In this document: positions 11,378-23,032 of the stretch, piece after piece
Layout: every line of letters begins with the position of its first letter
Numbering within the stretch: the stretch's first letter is position 1
Assembly: GCA_037367405.1 (NCBI GenBank)
Contig: JAZKJV010008265.1
Coordinates: 310,001-374,000 of the forward strand
Length of the DNA stretch: 64,000 bases
Direction of reading: 5' to 3'
Source: Ottelia alismoides
Taxonomy: Eukaryota > Streptophyta > Magnoliopsida > Alismatales > Hydrocharitaceae
Notes under the pieces: model-generated
What the model was told of the DNA's origin: nothing
Seen by the model: only the letters and a program-made list of their open reading frames with translations
The model's database searches: none
Translations under genes and position numbers: made by a program

Positions 11378-12660
11378 TATTGGACATGCGAGCCCACAGT
11401 GAGCCATTATGCAATAAATGTTATTGCGAATATCATTCCCTAATATGAAACGAAGAATACATAATTTGCATAATAGGTCCCTTAGTACAATTAGGGTTAT
11501 GTACCATGGCCATCTTGACGATTATACAGCTGTTGATTCAAATATTGAATCATAGAGGCTGGTGCTTGGATGAACATCTACTGAGTTAGATTGATGACTC
11601 ATCAAGCACCGTCAAATGATTGTTAAGAGATGATCTCCAGCCTGAGTAGGAGATGGCAATCCTTTCTCAGTTAGGCTGATATCTAACCAACCTCTTGATG
11701 CATGTCCTCTGCATAGGAATAGAGATTCAGAGGTGTCAGATTAGTTAGGTCAAAGAGTTGACTTAACGAGATCGAGATAACCAAAGTCCTATATCGTATT
11801 CTGTCATGATAAAGACACGCATACTCTGACCAGAGACAGATGTATTACGATATGTCTGAGTATGTACATTTGGCAGACAAATAGGTTGATGACCTAATCA
11901 AGGTATATACACCGGCACGCTGGTGTGCATGCTAGGGCATATGAGTAATACAATCTCTCAAAGGGATCATACATGTTCATTTACCCAACCGGAAGACATG
12001 AGCTCACTCATGAGATATTGGGAAGAATCAAATTCCCTGCACGATCATCTCACTTTAGAAGCTTGACTGAATTTGTAGGTTTGATATATACTTTTAGAAA
12101 GTATATGATCAAGACCTAGGTATGATATTGCTTTTGGAAAGTATATTATTGATACTGACTCCCAATGATCGAATGAGAAACTTAATGGTAAAACTCTGAA
12201 GTAGACAGTGTAAAAGAATTGATCTTATACTTCAGGTTTATTCTAAGTCTTCCAGTATGCAGGATGTACAGGTATTGGGAATACCTGAGGGTGATGTGAT
12301 CATAAACGATTGAATAACCATGACGATTCCATTCCAAGGGAGTGATGAAACGGGTCTGGATTTTAGTGACTCCTCTCTGTAGAGAAGTAATCTAATCTTA
12401 GTCCAAATGTTGGACATTGATCTGAATGTGATTCAGATTCAATGAGAAAGAATAGATTTGCGGTCTTGATTTAATCAAGCATCTATGGGAGGCCCGAGAT
12501 TTGGATTTGAGATGTGATCTCAATATCCAAGTCACTATACGTAGAACAATACAATCACCCTGTCCTTATCTCCAAGTATTCGCGGAGAAAGCGCATTATC
12601 CTTGAAGCGGTTCAGGATAATTTCATTGTTGATAATATGTATCCGAGCATTGAAAAAATA

Positions 12661-13031
12661 GATAATTAAATGTGATTTAACTATCATGAATAATATGAAT
12701 TTGATTCATATTATAAGGAGATTTATATTAGATAATTAAATGTGATTTAATTATCAAAGATGTAAATAATGTGAATGTGATTCATATTATTTGGGCACAT
12801 GAGAATAGAGATCCAAGATGATTAAATGTGATTTAATTATCATGGATATGAATAATGTCGATTACAGTATACACATTAATCATATTTATTATAAATGTCA
12901 TATAATATATAAGAGAGAGCTATTTGAAATTTACATTTGTTAATTAAATGTTAATGTGAATTGGACTCACATTGAACATTAAATTGAAAATGTAATTTAC
13001 ATTTTATTTTGGGCTGTGAATGTGATTCACA
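12661..13031. repeat. GTG-centred palindrome cluster in copia U3
   Basis: A run of short palindromes. GATAATTAAAT, then GTG, then its near or exact complement occurs at 12661-12685 and 12731-12755 (the latter perfect), with a related form at about 12818-12842. AATATGAAT with an ATTCATATT partner is at 12692-12712, an AATAATGTGAAT palindrome at 12765-12791, AAAATGTAA/TTACATTTT near 12987-13005, and TGTGAAT-GTG-ATTCACA at 13015-13031. The cluster recurs at 20620-20990, 46546-46913 and 54456-54823. The arms differ but the GTG spacer flanked by AAT and ATT is common to several of them. Confidence 0.8.
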
Positions 13032-13451
13032 CATTTTCATTAGCAAGATTGCAATATTCACAAAAAATTATGAATTAGTTTTGTGTAATAATTTACAACA
13101 ATTGTTGTTGTAAAATTGGAGATACATGGAATTATGTAATATAAGAAGATTACATTTGAGAGCCTCCTTCCATATTGGATGGAAGGCACGGCCACCAATT
13201 CCTATAAGGAAAGGGTGGTCGTCCACTCCATATACATGGAAGGAGGCACTCTCCTTTCCATTATCTCCATATGTTGTTGATTTAATTTTAGGTTTGATTT
13301 ATATTGATTTATCAATATATATTTAATCTAATCTAAATTAATTGTTGTTGGTTTTTACCAACACAAATCTTAGCCATTAAAAGAAACACAATCAATGAGA
13401 GCCATTGGATTTGTGTTGTCTATGTATAGAGATCCATGGATCCCAAAATAT

Positions 13452-13459
13452 TATAAATA
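13452..13459 (+). promoter_or_regulatory. TATA box of copia A 5' LTR
   Basis: TATAAATA followed about 35 bp later by a pyrimidine-rich leader (repeated TCTC). The equivalent boxes are 21412-21419 in A's 3' LTR and TATAAAAG at 47328-47335 and 55238-55245 in element B. Its position marks the U3/R boundary at about 13480. Confidence 0.75.
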
Positions 13460-13555
13460 TAGGGCACCCCTTTGCTCTTCTCTACACACACACAAGAGAA
13501 CATAAGTCTCTCTCTCTATTTCTCTCTACACATCAGCCGTCTCTCTTCCTCTCTC

Positions 13556-13795
13556 ATGGCCGTCCACCATGGATGTCCTAGAGAGAGTCTCCATCACCGC
13601 AGCGTCGTCGTTATGATGCCCGATCGTTTACTTGTGGATCTCTATCTCCTTCGGTGCGCCTCGCTTGTGAAGAAGACGTCAGATCTCGTGTGTCGAGATC
13701 AGGAGATCCGATGCTTGGATCATCAACATGGATTGCGAGAAGCACATGTTTCATCAACACGCTCGCAAGCGTCTCCTTCGTCGGATTGGACTTGA
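13556..13795 (+). CDS. Short ORF in copia LTR leader (79 codons), function unknown
   Basis: This ORF begins ATGGCCGTCCACC, with a G at +4, just after the TC-rich leader. It stays open to the same stop in the other three LTR copies (21516-21752, 47426-47665, 55340-55579), apart from a 3-bp length difference in one. The product begins MAVHHGCPRESLHH and is rich in Arg, His and Ser; I recognise no domain. An overlapping ORF in another frame (13654-13932; also 47524-47802 and 55435-55716) is likewise open in every copy and contains an Ile/Leu/Val-rich stretch, VILLLVCGL. A possible splice donor (CAAGAG before GTAA) is inside that second frame. It could be a leader-encoded peptide, an upstream ORF, or simply GC-richer leader sequence without stops. 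Confidence 0.25.
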   Translation: MAVHHGCPRESLHHRSVVVMMPDRLLVDLYLLRCASLVKKTSDLVCRDQEIRCLDHQHGLREAHVSSTRSQASPSSDWT

Positions 13796-14029
13796 GACAG
13801 GATGTCTCTTTGTTTAGAGACTCGATCGCAACCACGCTTCAAGAGGTAATTCTATTACTTGTTTGTGGTTTAGACGAAATGATCCGAGAAGTGTTCTTGG
13901 ATCATGTGGTTTTGTCACATAAAAATTTTTAATTTCGCTGCATAGAACAACTAGTCCGACTAGTCGTTCCTCATCATATTCGATATACGCTTCCATGATG
14001 TGCTTGACGATTATCCCATATCCTTCAAG

Positions 14030-14041
14030 TGGTATCAGACC
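14030..14041 (+). promoter_or_regulatory. Copia A primer-binding site
   Basis: TGGTATCAGACC, one mismatch from the TGGTATCAGAGC sequence complementary to the 3' end of initiator tRNA-Met that primes most plant Ty1/copia elements. It lies two bases after the LTR. Element B has TAGTATCAGAGC at the equivalent site (47907-47918). Confidence 0.88.
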
Positions 14042-15600
14042 CTTAGGTCGAAGGTTTTGGATACGATCCATAAAATCGAAGGCAACTTGGGTTCATTAGG
14101 GTTTGCAAAAGTTTTTATCGCATTTTATTTTTGCACATCTGTTTAGTGATTATTTTAGGCCCTGTTTAAATTGTTTAAACACGAAAATAAAACTTGGATT
14201 TGTTTCCCATTAAATAAGGAAATCATAGGATCTGAGTTTACGTAATTTGGATTCCGTTTGCTCGAGATATGGTTGTTTTAATGAACATGTATTCACTGTT
14301 GCGGGAACTGTGAATCTTAACATGATCAATGAGTTAATTACTGTTTTGATCTGCTTCTAAATGCGTGAAATATCATTTGGTTCTGTCTTAAATCAAATTA
14401 GCAATCTTTGAGAAATGATTTTGTCTAATTTGGATTTAAATTGATTGAGATATGTTAATTTTAGTAAGTAGGGATCACTGCTGAAATTACATTCCTAATC
14501 AAGAACCATGTGATTGTCAATTAGTGAAATTAATTGTTAATTTCGTGAAATAATTTTGGAAAATATTTGAGAAATATTGAATGATGATTATTTCCTTAAT
14601 TGACTTGGCCTCAACCAATAAATTGATTAGATTTGATCAATATCATAATTGAAATCACAATCATCAAACTCCTTGATTGAATATGATTGAGAATTTGTCT
14701 AGCAAATTTCCTTATAATCAAAAATATTTTGATTATTACTATATGGTATAATTTCGATTGAAGAATCAATGATCATCTCAAGTACAAAGTGATTGACTAG
14801 GCATTTTTTCCCGAGGCGGATATAATGTCTAGTCGGGGATCGCTGGGTAGCGGGTTGCACCAGTTGCGGTCCGTCCCACTCCTGCTGGTACTGGACATGA
14901 CTGCGGTTAGGGAACGAATGATGTTGAGAGATCATGATGTATTTTCTAATTATTAAAATTCGAATTAATACGTACTTTGAGATAATATCATATATTCAAG
15001 TAAAATCAAGTTTGTTGATTGAATTGGATTGATAATTAATAAAATGTGATTAAGTTAATTATATCTAATTAAAAACACTCTATTTATGAATAGATGTGTA
15101 TTTCCCTTGAAAAAATTAATATATGAATATGATTCATAATAATTGATTAAAATTTGAATATGAGATGGAGGATCACATAAGGGACATCTATGGTCTCCCG
15201 TCAAGGCGAAGGGTTCCGTCCCAGATATTGTATGTGGGAGACGCCTATCCGAAGTGACAGCTCCTGCATACGATCCATTTAGATCGGGCTCGTCGCTTCT
15301 CGAAAGAGTAAGGACGTATGCATAGTAACCCCATTATCGGGTCCTTATATTATTGGGGCGATATTGGATTGCATATAACGAGTTGTATCATGTTGACAGT
15401 TGCATCAATTAATGACAGGTTAATACCACCTAAGGGGTGGTGAGCCCGGGTGTTAAAGACCGAATTGGGAGATGCAAGTTGGACTTGCAAGACAGAATGT
15501 GTTCCCGCTTCTTTTTATCCAAGTTACAGGTTCTCATATTATTGGGATGTAACAAAGATAAGGAAGGAGATCCCATATCTTTCTTGAGATATAATGGTAA
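14042..15600 (+). other. Copia A leader between PBS and gag-pol remnants
   Basis: About 1.5 kb without recognisable protein similarity. It is matched by 47919-49500 in element B, including a block near 14800-14900 (GGTTGCACC, GGTCCGTCCC) and one near 15170-15260. It is probably an untranslated leader plus a heavily eroded gag start. Confidence 0.5.
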
Positions 15601-18600
15601 GTATATCTTTTACATTGAAAGTGATTAAGGGAATGAACTTTCATTGTTGACATGGCAAGATAACTTTGATATAAAAATTCCTAAATCAAAGTAAATTATA
15701 TATTTATATATGTTTATGCAAATTTCTTATTTCAGATAATCCTTCTTTAATCCCACTCAATGTTATACTCAATAATAACAAGTAGAATATCATGGATTAG
15801 ACCTATGATCCAGATATTGTACTTGCAATTGGACACATAATGTATGTGGTTGCACTGTGTAAGTTTCCTCATAATAATGAGGAATGATAATTAAATAGAC
15901 AATAGAACTAAAATCCTAGGGTTTGTATGTCTCTATAAGTCTTGATCTCATCGAATGAAGTGACCTGTCGATAATGATCATAAGTAATCCTTATAAAATC
16001 TAAGAAGATGTCCTGGCATACATATGTGCTCTCGACATATAATCACGAATGACATGATTCTCTGCATTATGCAGAATGGTGGCTCTATAGGAGATGATGT
16101 ATTCAAATTGTTTGAGTACCTACCTGAATCTAAGTTTTAAAATTTTAAATGGATGTAGATATGATGAGTGTCATCATTCTACTATCTATACTCTAATCAT
16201 TCATGAAGCTTCATAATATTCATATTGTATGAATTGAATGATGTATAAATGTTGAAATACTTTTATATTGAAATTTTTAATTTTAACATAAGAGATCCTT
16301 TGTCTTGAGCAATGGTTGCTTATAGATAAAGGGAGCGCAGTGGAAGCATGGGTTGGACCCAAGTATGAAGTATAGTCGAAGAGTTGACTATACTCCTGTG
16401 ACTTCCAGATGACATCCAAAGAGTTGGATGAATGCCAATACTGCAATAAGTTGATGTGTTGATAGTATTACTATCAAATCTATCTAGAATTCTTAGAGAA
16501 GGAATCGGATAGTACATTAGAATAATCTACATATAATCATCGAAATTGACTTACTTATTTGATAAGATAAAGTCTAATAATTGTATCTCAATTTCTAATG
16601 ACACTTGCAATTCGTTGCATCTGTATTGGAATATTAGAAATTTGATCTTAAAGTCTAATGGTCATCCATGTTGGAAGTGATGCAATTGTTGCAACAATTT
16701 CCATTGGATCAATAGACTTCATATTTTCAGTGGGAACCCTTATTAGTCTTAGAGAATGTCTCTGTGACCTGAATATTAGAATACACTCATAGTTTATTTC
16801 TAAATGTTGGAAGTAAACATGAATTCTGGAATAAATCTATCATAGACAGTAATGATGGATATATTTCAGATAGTAATCTAACATCTAGTGGACTTTGCTA
16901 AATTAGAAAATTAATGTATGGTTCATTAAGATTTCTAATACTGAAAAGTAAACCTTTATAGATCAATAGGAGGATAAAGATCATTTGACATAGATCTGAC
17001 ATAATGTTTTGGACATATGTCTGTTGATGAGATCAATGGACAAGTAAGAGATGAAACTTTAGAATTTCTAAAATTTCAAAACTTGCATACTTGTGAATAT
17101 TGTATTCAAAGTAAAATGTCCAATACACTCTCCTTTGGAAAAGGTGTAAGATGTCAAGGTATTCCGGATCTCATACATATTGATATATGTGAATCATCTA
17201 TATCATAGTAAACATTATGGATATGTGATATCTATTGATGATTATTTGTGATATGAGATTTCTTCTCTTCACTTAGAAACTTTGAAATGTTCAAAGATTT
17301 CACAATTTTGATTTAGAACCAAAGTTTGAAGGAAGATGAAATGAATTTGATCTAACCAAGGCAGCTTGTACCTATTAGATGAATTCAAGGAACACCATAT
17401 GGAGATGTGAATATCATTCCTATCTCAATCCTCCTAATGAACCTTAACTAAATAGAGTTGTAGGGAGATACAATTAATCATGTGTGACATGATTTGATCA
17501 ACGATTTATCTTAGCATAATTATCTCTTAGTTTCCAGGTATATATATATATATGTGGTAGAGACTACATTATATATATCCTTAATAAGGTTCCATGTGAT
17601 TAAGCTGGAATCTGGCACTGGAGAGCACTACTTCATTAGGAAAATAAAGGATGGTATTGGATACCTACTTTGTGACCTTGAGATTCTTAAAGGATCTCAT
17701 CTCTAAGAATGTGATTCTTAGAGGATGACTCTCTTGAGAATTAAGATGAAAATGAAGTAAAGGAACTCATTTAATCTTGAGAAGATAATGAGGCTCCTGA
17801 AATCAGAAATTAAATAGACAATTAAAGATGAAACATTAATACGTCTTCAAATAAGTTTGAGGATGGACTCCATGTATCAGTTGAATCTGACAATGATCTG
17901 ACTTCATGTGATAATGCTTCTGAAGATCATATCATGGAAAGATGGATGTTAGCAATAAAGTCTAAAGTAGACTTCATATACAAATGTTGTATATAGACCC
18001 TCGAGGATCGAACTATATTGGTAAGACCCATTATGGTGTATCTGGATCAACAAGAGAAAGAGGGAACCTGATGAGAAGGTAGAGACCTTCAAAGCACCAT
18101 TCGTAGCCATGAGCTACACACCGAATAGAAGATATCGCTTGTGATGAGACTTGCTCTCCAGTGACCTTGCTTTAACCCATCAGAATATTGCTAACTATAG
18201 CTACACAGCTTGACTATGACATCTTCATGATGTGAGTCAAGATTGCATTCCTCTATGAATACCTCTCTGAGGATATTCATATGAAGTAGCCCCAGGGCTT
18301 CATGGTTGAGGAAAGCAAGATGTGCAAGCTAAAGAACTCCATCTTTGGACTCAAATAAGCTTCTTGTATATGGAACATAAGATTTGATGAAATTATAAAT
18401 GTTATGATTTCATATAAAATCTTGATGAACCATGTGAAGCTTAGTGGGAGTGCCATTGTGTTCATCATGTTAAATGTATATAATATTCTAATCATTTATA
18501 GTGATATAAGGATTATAATAATAAGTGTTTTATAATCTGGTTGTTCAATACCTCGAGATATGATCTCAAAGATACCTCTTAGATCTTAGTTCTGAAGTTG

Positions 18601-19330
18601 TTCAGAAGCAAAGAGAAGAGGGTATTAGGACAATCACACTAATAGTACACCTTGGACATTTCCATTTTCTGAAAAAATCCAAGAAAGGATTCTATTCCTC
18701 AAAGATATGGTACTGACCTATCTAAAGAGATAGGACCTCAAAGAGTTGAGGATGTGAATGCAAACTGCTTGCCCTTGTGCATAAGTTCCAAGAAGCCGGG
18801 TGTATGCTAGATGTGTACAAAAGCCAGATGTCTACCATGCAGTGGGAGTAGTAAACTGTTACTAATCCTACTATGGTGATAAAACACTTTATTGCAGTAA
18901 TAACAATATCTTCATAGAAGGCAAAACTTTTGAGATAGTAATCTCAAAGTATTATCTTCAAGAAATTAAGACTTTATAGATGGTGATCTAAAAGGTCTTA
19001 ACTACGGATACCTTAGGAGATAGAGATCTCCAAGAAAAAGGTATTCTGATAAGGATTATGGTAATACTGGTTATAGTAATTGTTGAGCAGTAGTATCAAG
19101 GACGCTATAACTGCTTTGACAATATTGAGTATTGGTTGCATAAGATGAAACATTCACATTGGATGCAAACACTACCACTAGGAGATATGCAAGTGCTGTA
19201 AAAGAACTTAGCATAGTTTCTTGGGAACATAGTGACTGATCAGCTTACCTAGCTATTTTCTAAATAGCCTATGATTGTCACGTGAGTGTGGGATTAACTG
19301 ATTAGCCCATTAATGGCTCTTTGGGCTACT
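15600..19330 (+). pseudogene. Copia A gag-pol remnants
   Basis: Pieces of a Ty1/copia polyprotein lie in the expected order but are broken by many stops and indels. The GAG-pre-integrase domain at about 17008-17205 reads GHMSVDEI then HTCEYCIQSKMSNTL and IPDLIHIDIC, keeping the C-x2-C zinc ligands. The start of the integrase core follows (GYVISIDDY). RT is found at about 18060-18540 (VETFKAPFVA, SEDIHMK-stop-PQGFMVEE, NIRFDEI). The catalytic YVDD is replaced by NVYN at 18474-18485. Near 19216-19250 an RNase H/C-terminal remnant reads DQLT-stop-LFSK. Gag itself is only inferred from position. Confidence 0.8.
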
Positions 19331-19337
19331 GGGAGAT
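19324..19337 (+). promoter_or_regulatory. Copia A polypurine tract
   Basis: GCTACTGGGAGATTA lies directly before the 3' LTR. GTGGGAGATT followed by the LTR start TNTTGGA is the usual plus-strand priming site of plant Ty1/copia elements; element B has CTAGTGGGAGATTC at the same position. Confidence 0.8.
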
Positions 19338-21992
19338 TATTGGACATGCGAGCCCACAACGAGCCATTATGCAATAAATGTTATTGTGAATATCATTCCC
19401 TAATCTGAAATGAAGAATACATAATTTACATAATAGTCCTTTAGTACAATTAGGGTTATGTACCAAGGCCATCTTGATGATCATACAGCTGTTGAGTCAA
19501 ATATTGAATCATAGAGGCTGGTGCTTGGATGGTCATCTAATGAGTTAGATCGAGGACTCATCAAGCACCGTCAAATGATTGTTAAGATATGATCTCCAGC
19601 CTAAGAAGGAGATGGCAATCCTTTCTCAGTTAGGCTGATTTCTGATCGACCTCTTGATGCAGGTCCTCTGCATAGGAATAGAGAATCAGAGGTGTCAGAT
19701 TAGTTAGGTCAAAGAGTTAACTTAACGAGATGGAGATAACCAAAGTCCTATATCGTATGTTGTCATGATATAGTCACGCATCCTCCGATCAGAGACAGAT
19801 GTGTTACTATATGTCTGAGTATGTACATTTGGTAGACCAACAGGTTGATGACCTAATCAAGGTCTATACACCAGCGCACTGGTGTGCATGCTAGGGCATA
19901 TGAGTAATAAAATCTCTCAAAGGGATAATACATGTTTAGTTACCGAACGGGAGGACATGAGCTCACTCATGAAGTATTGGGAAGAATCAAATTCCGTTCA
20001 CGGTCGTCTCGCTTTGGAATCTTGACTGAATTTGTAGGTTTGATATTTACTTTTGGAAAGTATATGATCAAGACCTAGGTATGATATATGCTTTTGGAAA
20101 TTATATGATCGATACCGACTCCCAATGATCGAATGAGAAACTTAATGATAAAACTCTGAAGTAGACAGTGTAAAAAAAATGATCTTATACTTCAGGTTAA
20201 TTCTAAGACTACCAGTATGCAGGATGTACATGTATTGGGAATATCTGAGGGCGATGTGATCATAAACGATTGTATAACCATGACGCTTCCATTCCTAGGG
20301 AGTGATGAAACAAGTCTCAATTTTAGTGACTCCTCTTAGTAGAGAAGTAATCTAATCTTAGTCCAAATTTTGGACATTGATCTGAATGTGATTCAGATTC
20401 AATGAGAAGATTAGATTTGCAGTCTTGATTTAATCAAGCATCTATGGGAGGCCCGAGATCTGGATTTGAGATGTGATCTCAATATCCAAGTCACTATATG
20501 TGGAACAATACAATTTCCCTGTCCTTATCTCCAAGAATTCACAGAGAAAGCGCATTATCCTTGAAAGGGTTTAGGATAATTTCATTGTTGATAATATGTA
20601 TCCGAGCATTGAGAAAATGGATAATTAAATGTGATTTAATTATCATGAATAATATGAAATTGATTCATATTATAAGGAGATTTATCTTAGATAACTAAAT
20701 GTGATTTAGTTATCAAAGATGTAAATAATGTGAATGTGATTCATATTATTTGGGCACATGAGAATAGAGATCCAAGATGACTAAATGTGATTTAATTAAC
20801 ATGGATATGAATGATGCGGATAACACTATCCATATTAATCATATATATTATAAATGTGATTTATAATATAAGAGAGAGCTATTTGTAATTTACATTTGTT
20901 AATTAAATGTTAATGTGAATTGGATTCACATTGAACATTAAATTGAAAATGTAATTTCCATTTTATTTTGGGTTGTGAATGTGATTCACAAATTTCAAAT
21001 GGCAAGATTGTTTTATTCACAAAATAATTATAAATTATTTTTGTAGAATAATTTACAACAATTGTTGTTGTAAAATTGGAGATACATGGAATTATGTAAA
21101 CCAAGAAGATTACATTTGAGAGCCTCCTTCCATATTGGATGGAAGGGACGGCCAACAATTCCTATTAGGAGAGGGTGGCCGTCCACTCCATATACATGGA
21201 AGGAGGCACTCTCCTTTCCATTATCTCCATATGTTATTGATTTAATTTTAGGATTGATTTATATAGATTTATCAATATATATTTAATCTAAATCAAATTA
21301 ATTGTTGTTGGTTTTTACCAACACAAATCTTAACCATTAAAAGAAACACAGTAAATGAGAGCCATTGGATTTGTGTTGTCCATGGATTGAGATCCATGGA
21401 TCCCAAAATATTATAAATATAGGGCACCCCTCTGCTCTTCTCTACACACACACAAGAGAACATAAGTCTCTCTCTCTATTTCTCTCTACACGTCAGCCGT
21501 CTCTCTTCCTCTCTCATGGCCGTCCACCATGGATGCCCAAGAGAGAGTCTCCATCGTCGCAGCATCGCCGTTATGCTGCTCGATCGTTTGCTCGTGGATC
21601 TCCGTCTCCAGTGTCCCTCGCTCGTGAAGAAGACGTTGGATCTCGTGTGTCGAGATCAGGAGATCCGATGCTTGGATCATCAACATGGATTGCGAGAAGC
21701 ACATGTTTCATCAACACGCTCGCAAGCGTCTTCTCCGTCGGATCGGACTTGAGACATGAGGTCTCTTCGTTTAGAGACTCGATCGCAACCACGCTTCAAG
21801 AGGTAATCCTATTACTTGTTTGTGGTTTAGACGAAACGATCCGAGAAGTGTTCTTGGATCATGTGAATTCGTCACATAAAAATTTTTAATTTCTGCTGCA
21901 TAGAACAACTAGTCCGACTTGTTGTTCCTCGTCGTATTCGATACGATGCTCACGCTTCCATGATGCGTTTGAGGATTATCCCATATCCTTCA
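19338..21992 (+). repeat. Copia A 3' LTR
   Basis: Begins TATTGGACATGCGAGCCC and ends CCCATATCCTTCA, followed by the target-site duplication GCCTG (21993-21997). It contains the same palindrome cluster (20620-20990), TATA box (21412-21419) and leader ORF (21516-21752) as the 5' copy. The ORF here is one codon shorter. Confidence 0.92.
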
Positions 21993-21997
21993 GCCTG

Positions 21998-23032
21998 GCC
22001 CGTTTAGACAAGTCTCCACTAAGACATGCAGGATTTTCAGAAGCTCGGACTATTGTGGTCATTTTTGGTATTTGGTGTATTCGACTTCTTTTTGGTAGAG
22101 ATGATTGTTGCACTGCATTGGTCTTTTATGCCCCGACGGATATAACATCTTTTCATTCCGTCCATTTTTTGGAGTCTTAGAAAAAATTATGCCAGCAGAT
22201 CCTTCCCTCATCCGAAGCAACCCCAATCTCTCCCATCATTAGACATCATCACTGCTAGACAAGGATGGAAATGCACCACTGAATGGATTTCCCTTCTCAA
22301 TCCCATGCAAGTCGAGCTAAGTGCAGAGTGCTTGAGTTCAAAATTGGTTCAAATGGAGAAGAGTTAAACGGATGACTCACTGTGTTCTGCATAGGCACTT
22401 TCAAGTTGAATTCCGAACATGGTCTCATGAAACTTAAAGAATTAAGTCTGAAAGACCTGAAGAATCTCAAATCCAGTTCCTAATAAAGTTCCTTTAGAAT
22501 TAAGTAGATTAAGCTCAATCAAGCTCCATCTCTTGGACTTAGATCCATTCGGTTCAAGAATCAAACTTGTTCTAAAAAGTACGAATGAATGCAATAATTT
22601 TTTTATGAAGTGAATTTTTCGGCTTAAGCCTTTTAAGTGATTTTTAAAGACTTTTGCAATGCAAATTTTTTTATAGAATTTTAAAACTTTTCAAATTTTT
22701 TAGGGTCTTTTTCAAAAAGTTAATGAATACATTAATTTTACACGGATTTTGTATATTTTACAAAGGATTTTATAGAACTTTTATATACTAATTTATATGG
22801 CTTTTATAGATTTTATAAGGATTTTATTTACAAGCTTTTAAGGATTTTATCTACGAAATTGACAATATTTTCTAATATTTTTTTTAAATTTTTTATAAGA
22901 CATATTTACGATTTTCTTGTGGTTTTTATAAACTCATAATATGCACCCATACTCTTAGAGAGACATATTATTAAAAATACAATAAAGTACAAGTTATGGC
23001 TTCTTAAATATATATAGCATATATACATGACA
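21998..23032 (-). other. Element D 3' untranslated interior, continued
   Basis: Non-coding continuation of the block at 10835-11377; together they total about 1.58 kb. It matches 56371-57409 of element E (for example TTTTTGGTAGA, then TTGTTGCACTGCAT). It ends, on the plus strand, ACATGACA directly against a second, inner polypurine-like sequence. The region is very AT-rich from 22590 to 22990. Confidence 0.65.

Larger units (their letters stand above)
11378..14027 (+). repeat. Copia A 5' LTR
   Basis: Begins TATTGGACATGCGAGCCC and ends CCCATATCCTTCA directly before the primer-binding site. It holds a palindrome cluster (12661-13031), an inverted repeat AACACAAATC/GATTTGTGTT just upstream of the promoter, a TATA box, a TC-rich leader and a short ORF open in all four LTR copies of this family. 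Confidence 0.92.
11378..21992 (+). mobile_element. Element A: complete but dead Ty1/copia retrotransposon
   Basis: Two direct repeats of about 2.65 kb (11378-14027, 19338-21992) flank a 5.3-kb interior. The ends are TATTGGACATG (TG mutated to TA) and TATCCTTCA. The target-site duplication GCCTG is at 11373-11377 and 21993-21997. A tRNA-Met-type primer-binding site follows the left LTR, and a GGGAGATTA-type purine tract precedes the right LTR. The order GAG-pre-integrase, integrase, RT, RNase H defines Ty1/copia. A sister copy is element B (45270-55819), nearly identical in layout. The 2.65-kb LTRs are unusually long relative to the interior. The element lies in the 3' UTR of D. By eye the two LTRs differ at roughly 6-7% of positions over their first 340 bp. 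Confidence 0.92.

Noticed and set aside
14699..14935. Minus-strand 78-codon ORF in copia A's leader
   Set aside because: It is antisense to the element, has no recognisable domain, and is not kept in element B (48679-48879 is a different frame).
21365..21889. 174-codon ORF in copia A's 3' LTR as a real gene
   Set aside because: Its first part exists only in this copy; the shared part is the 92-codon frame noted as an open question. No domain is seen.
10835..23032. Treating D's 1.58-kb spacer as part of a 5-kb LTR
   Set aside because: D's 5' LTR (40581-43791) lacks it, the TGGAA duplication fits the shorter LTR, and a polypurine tract lies directly at 10835.
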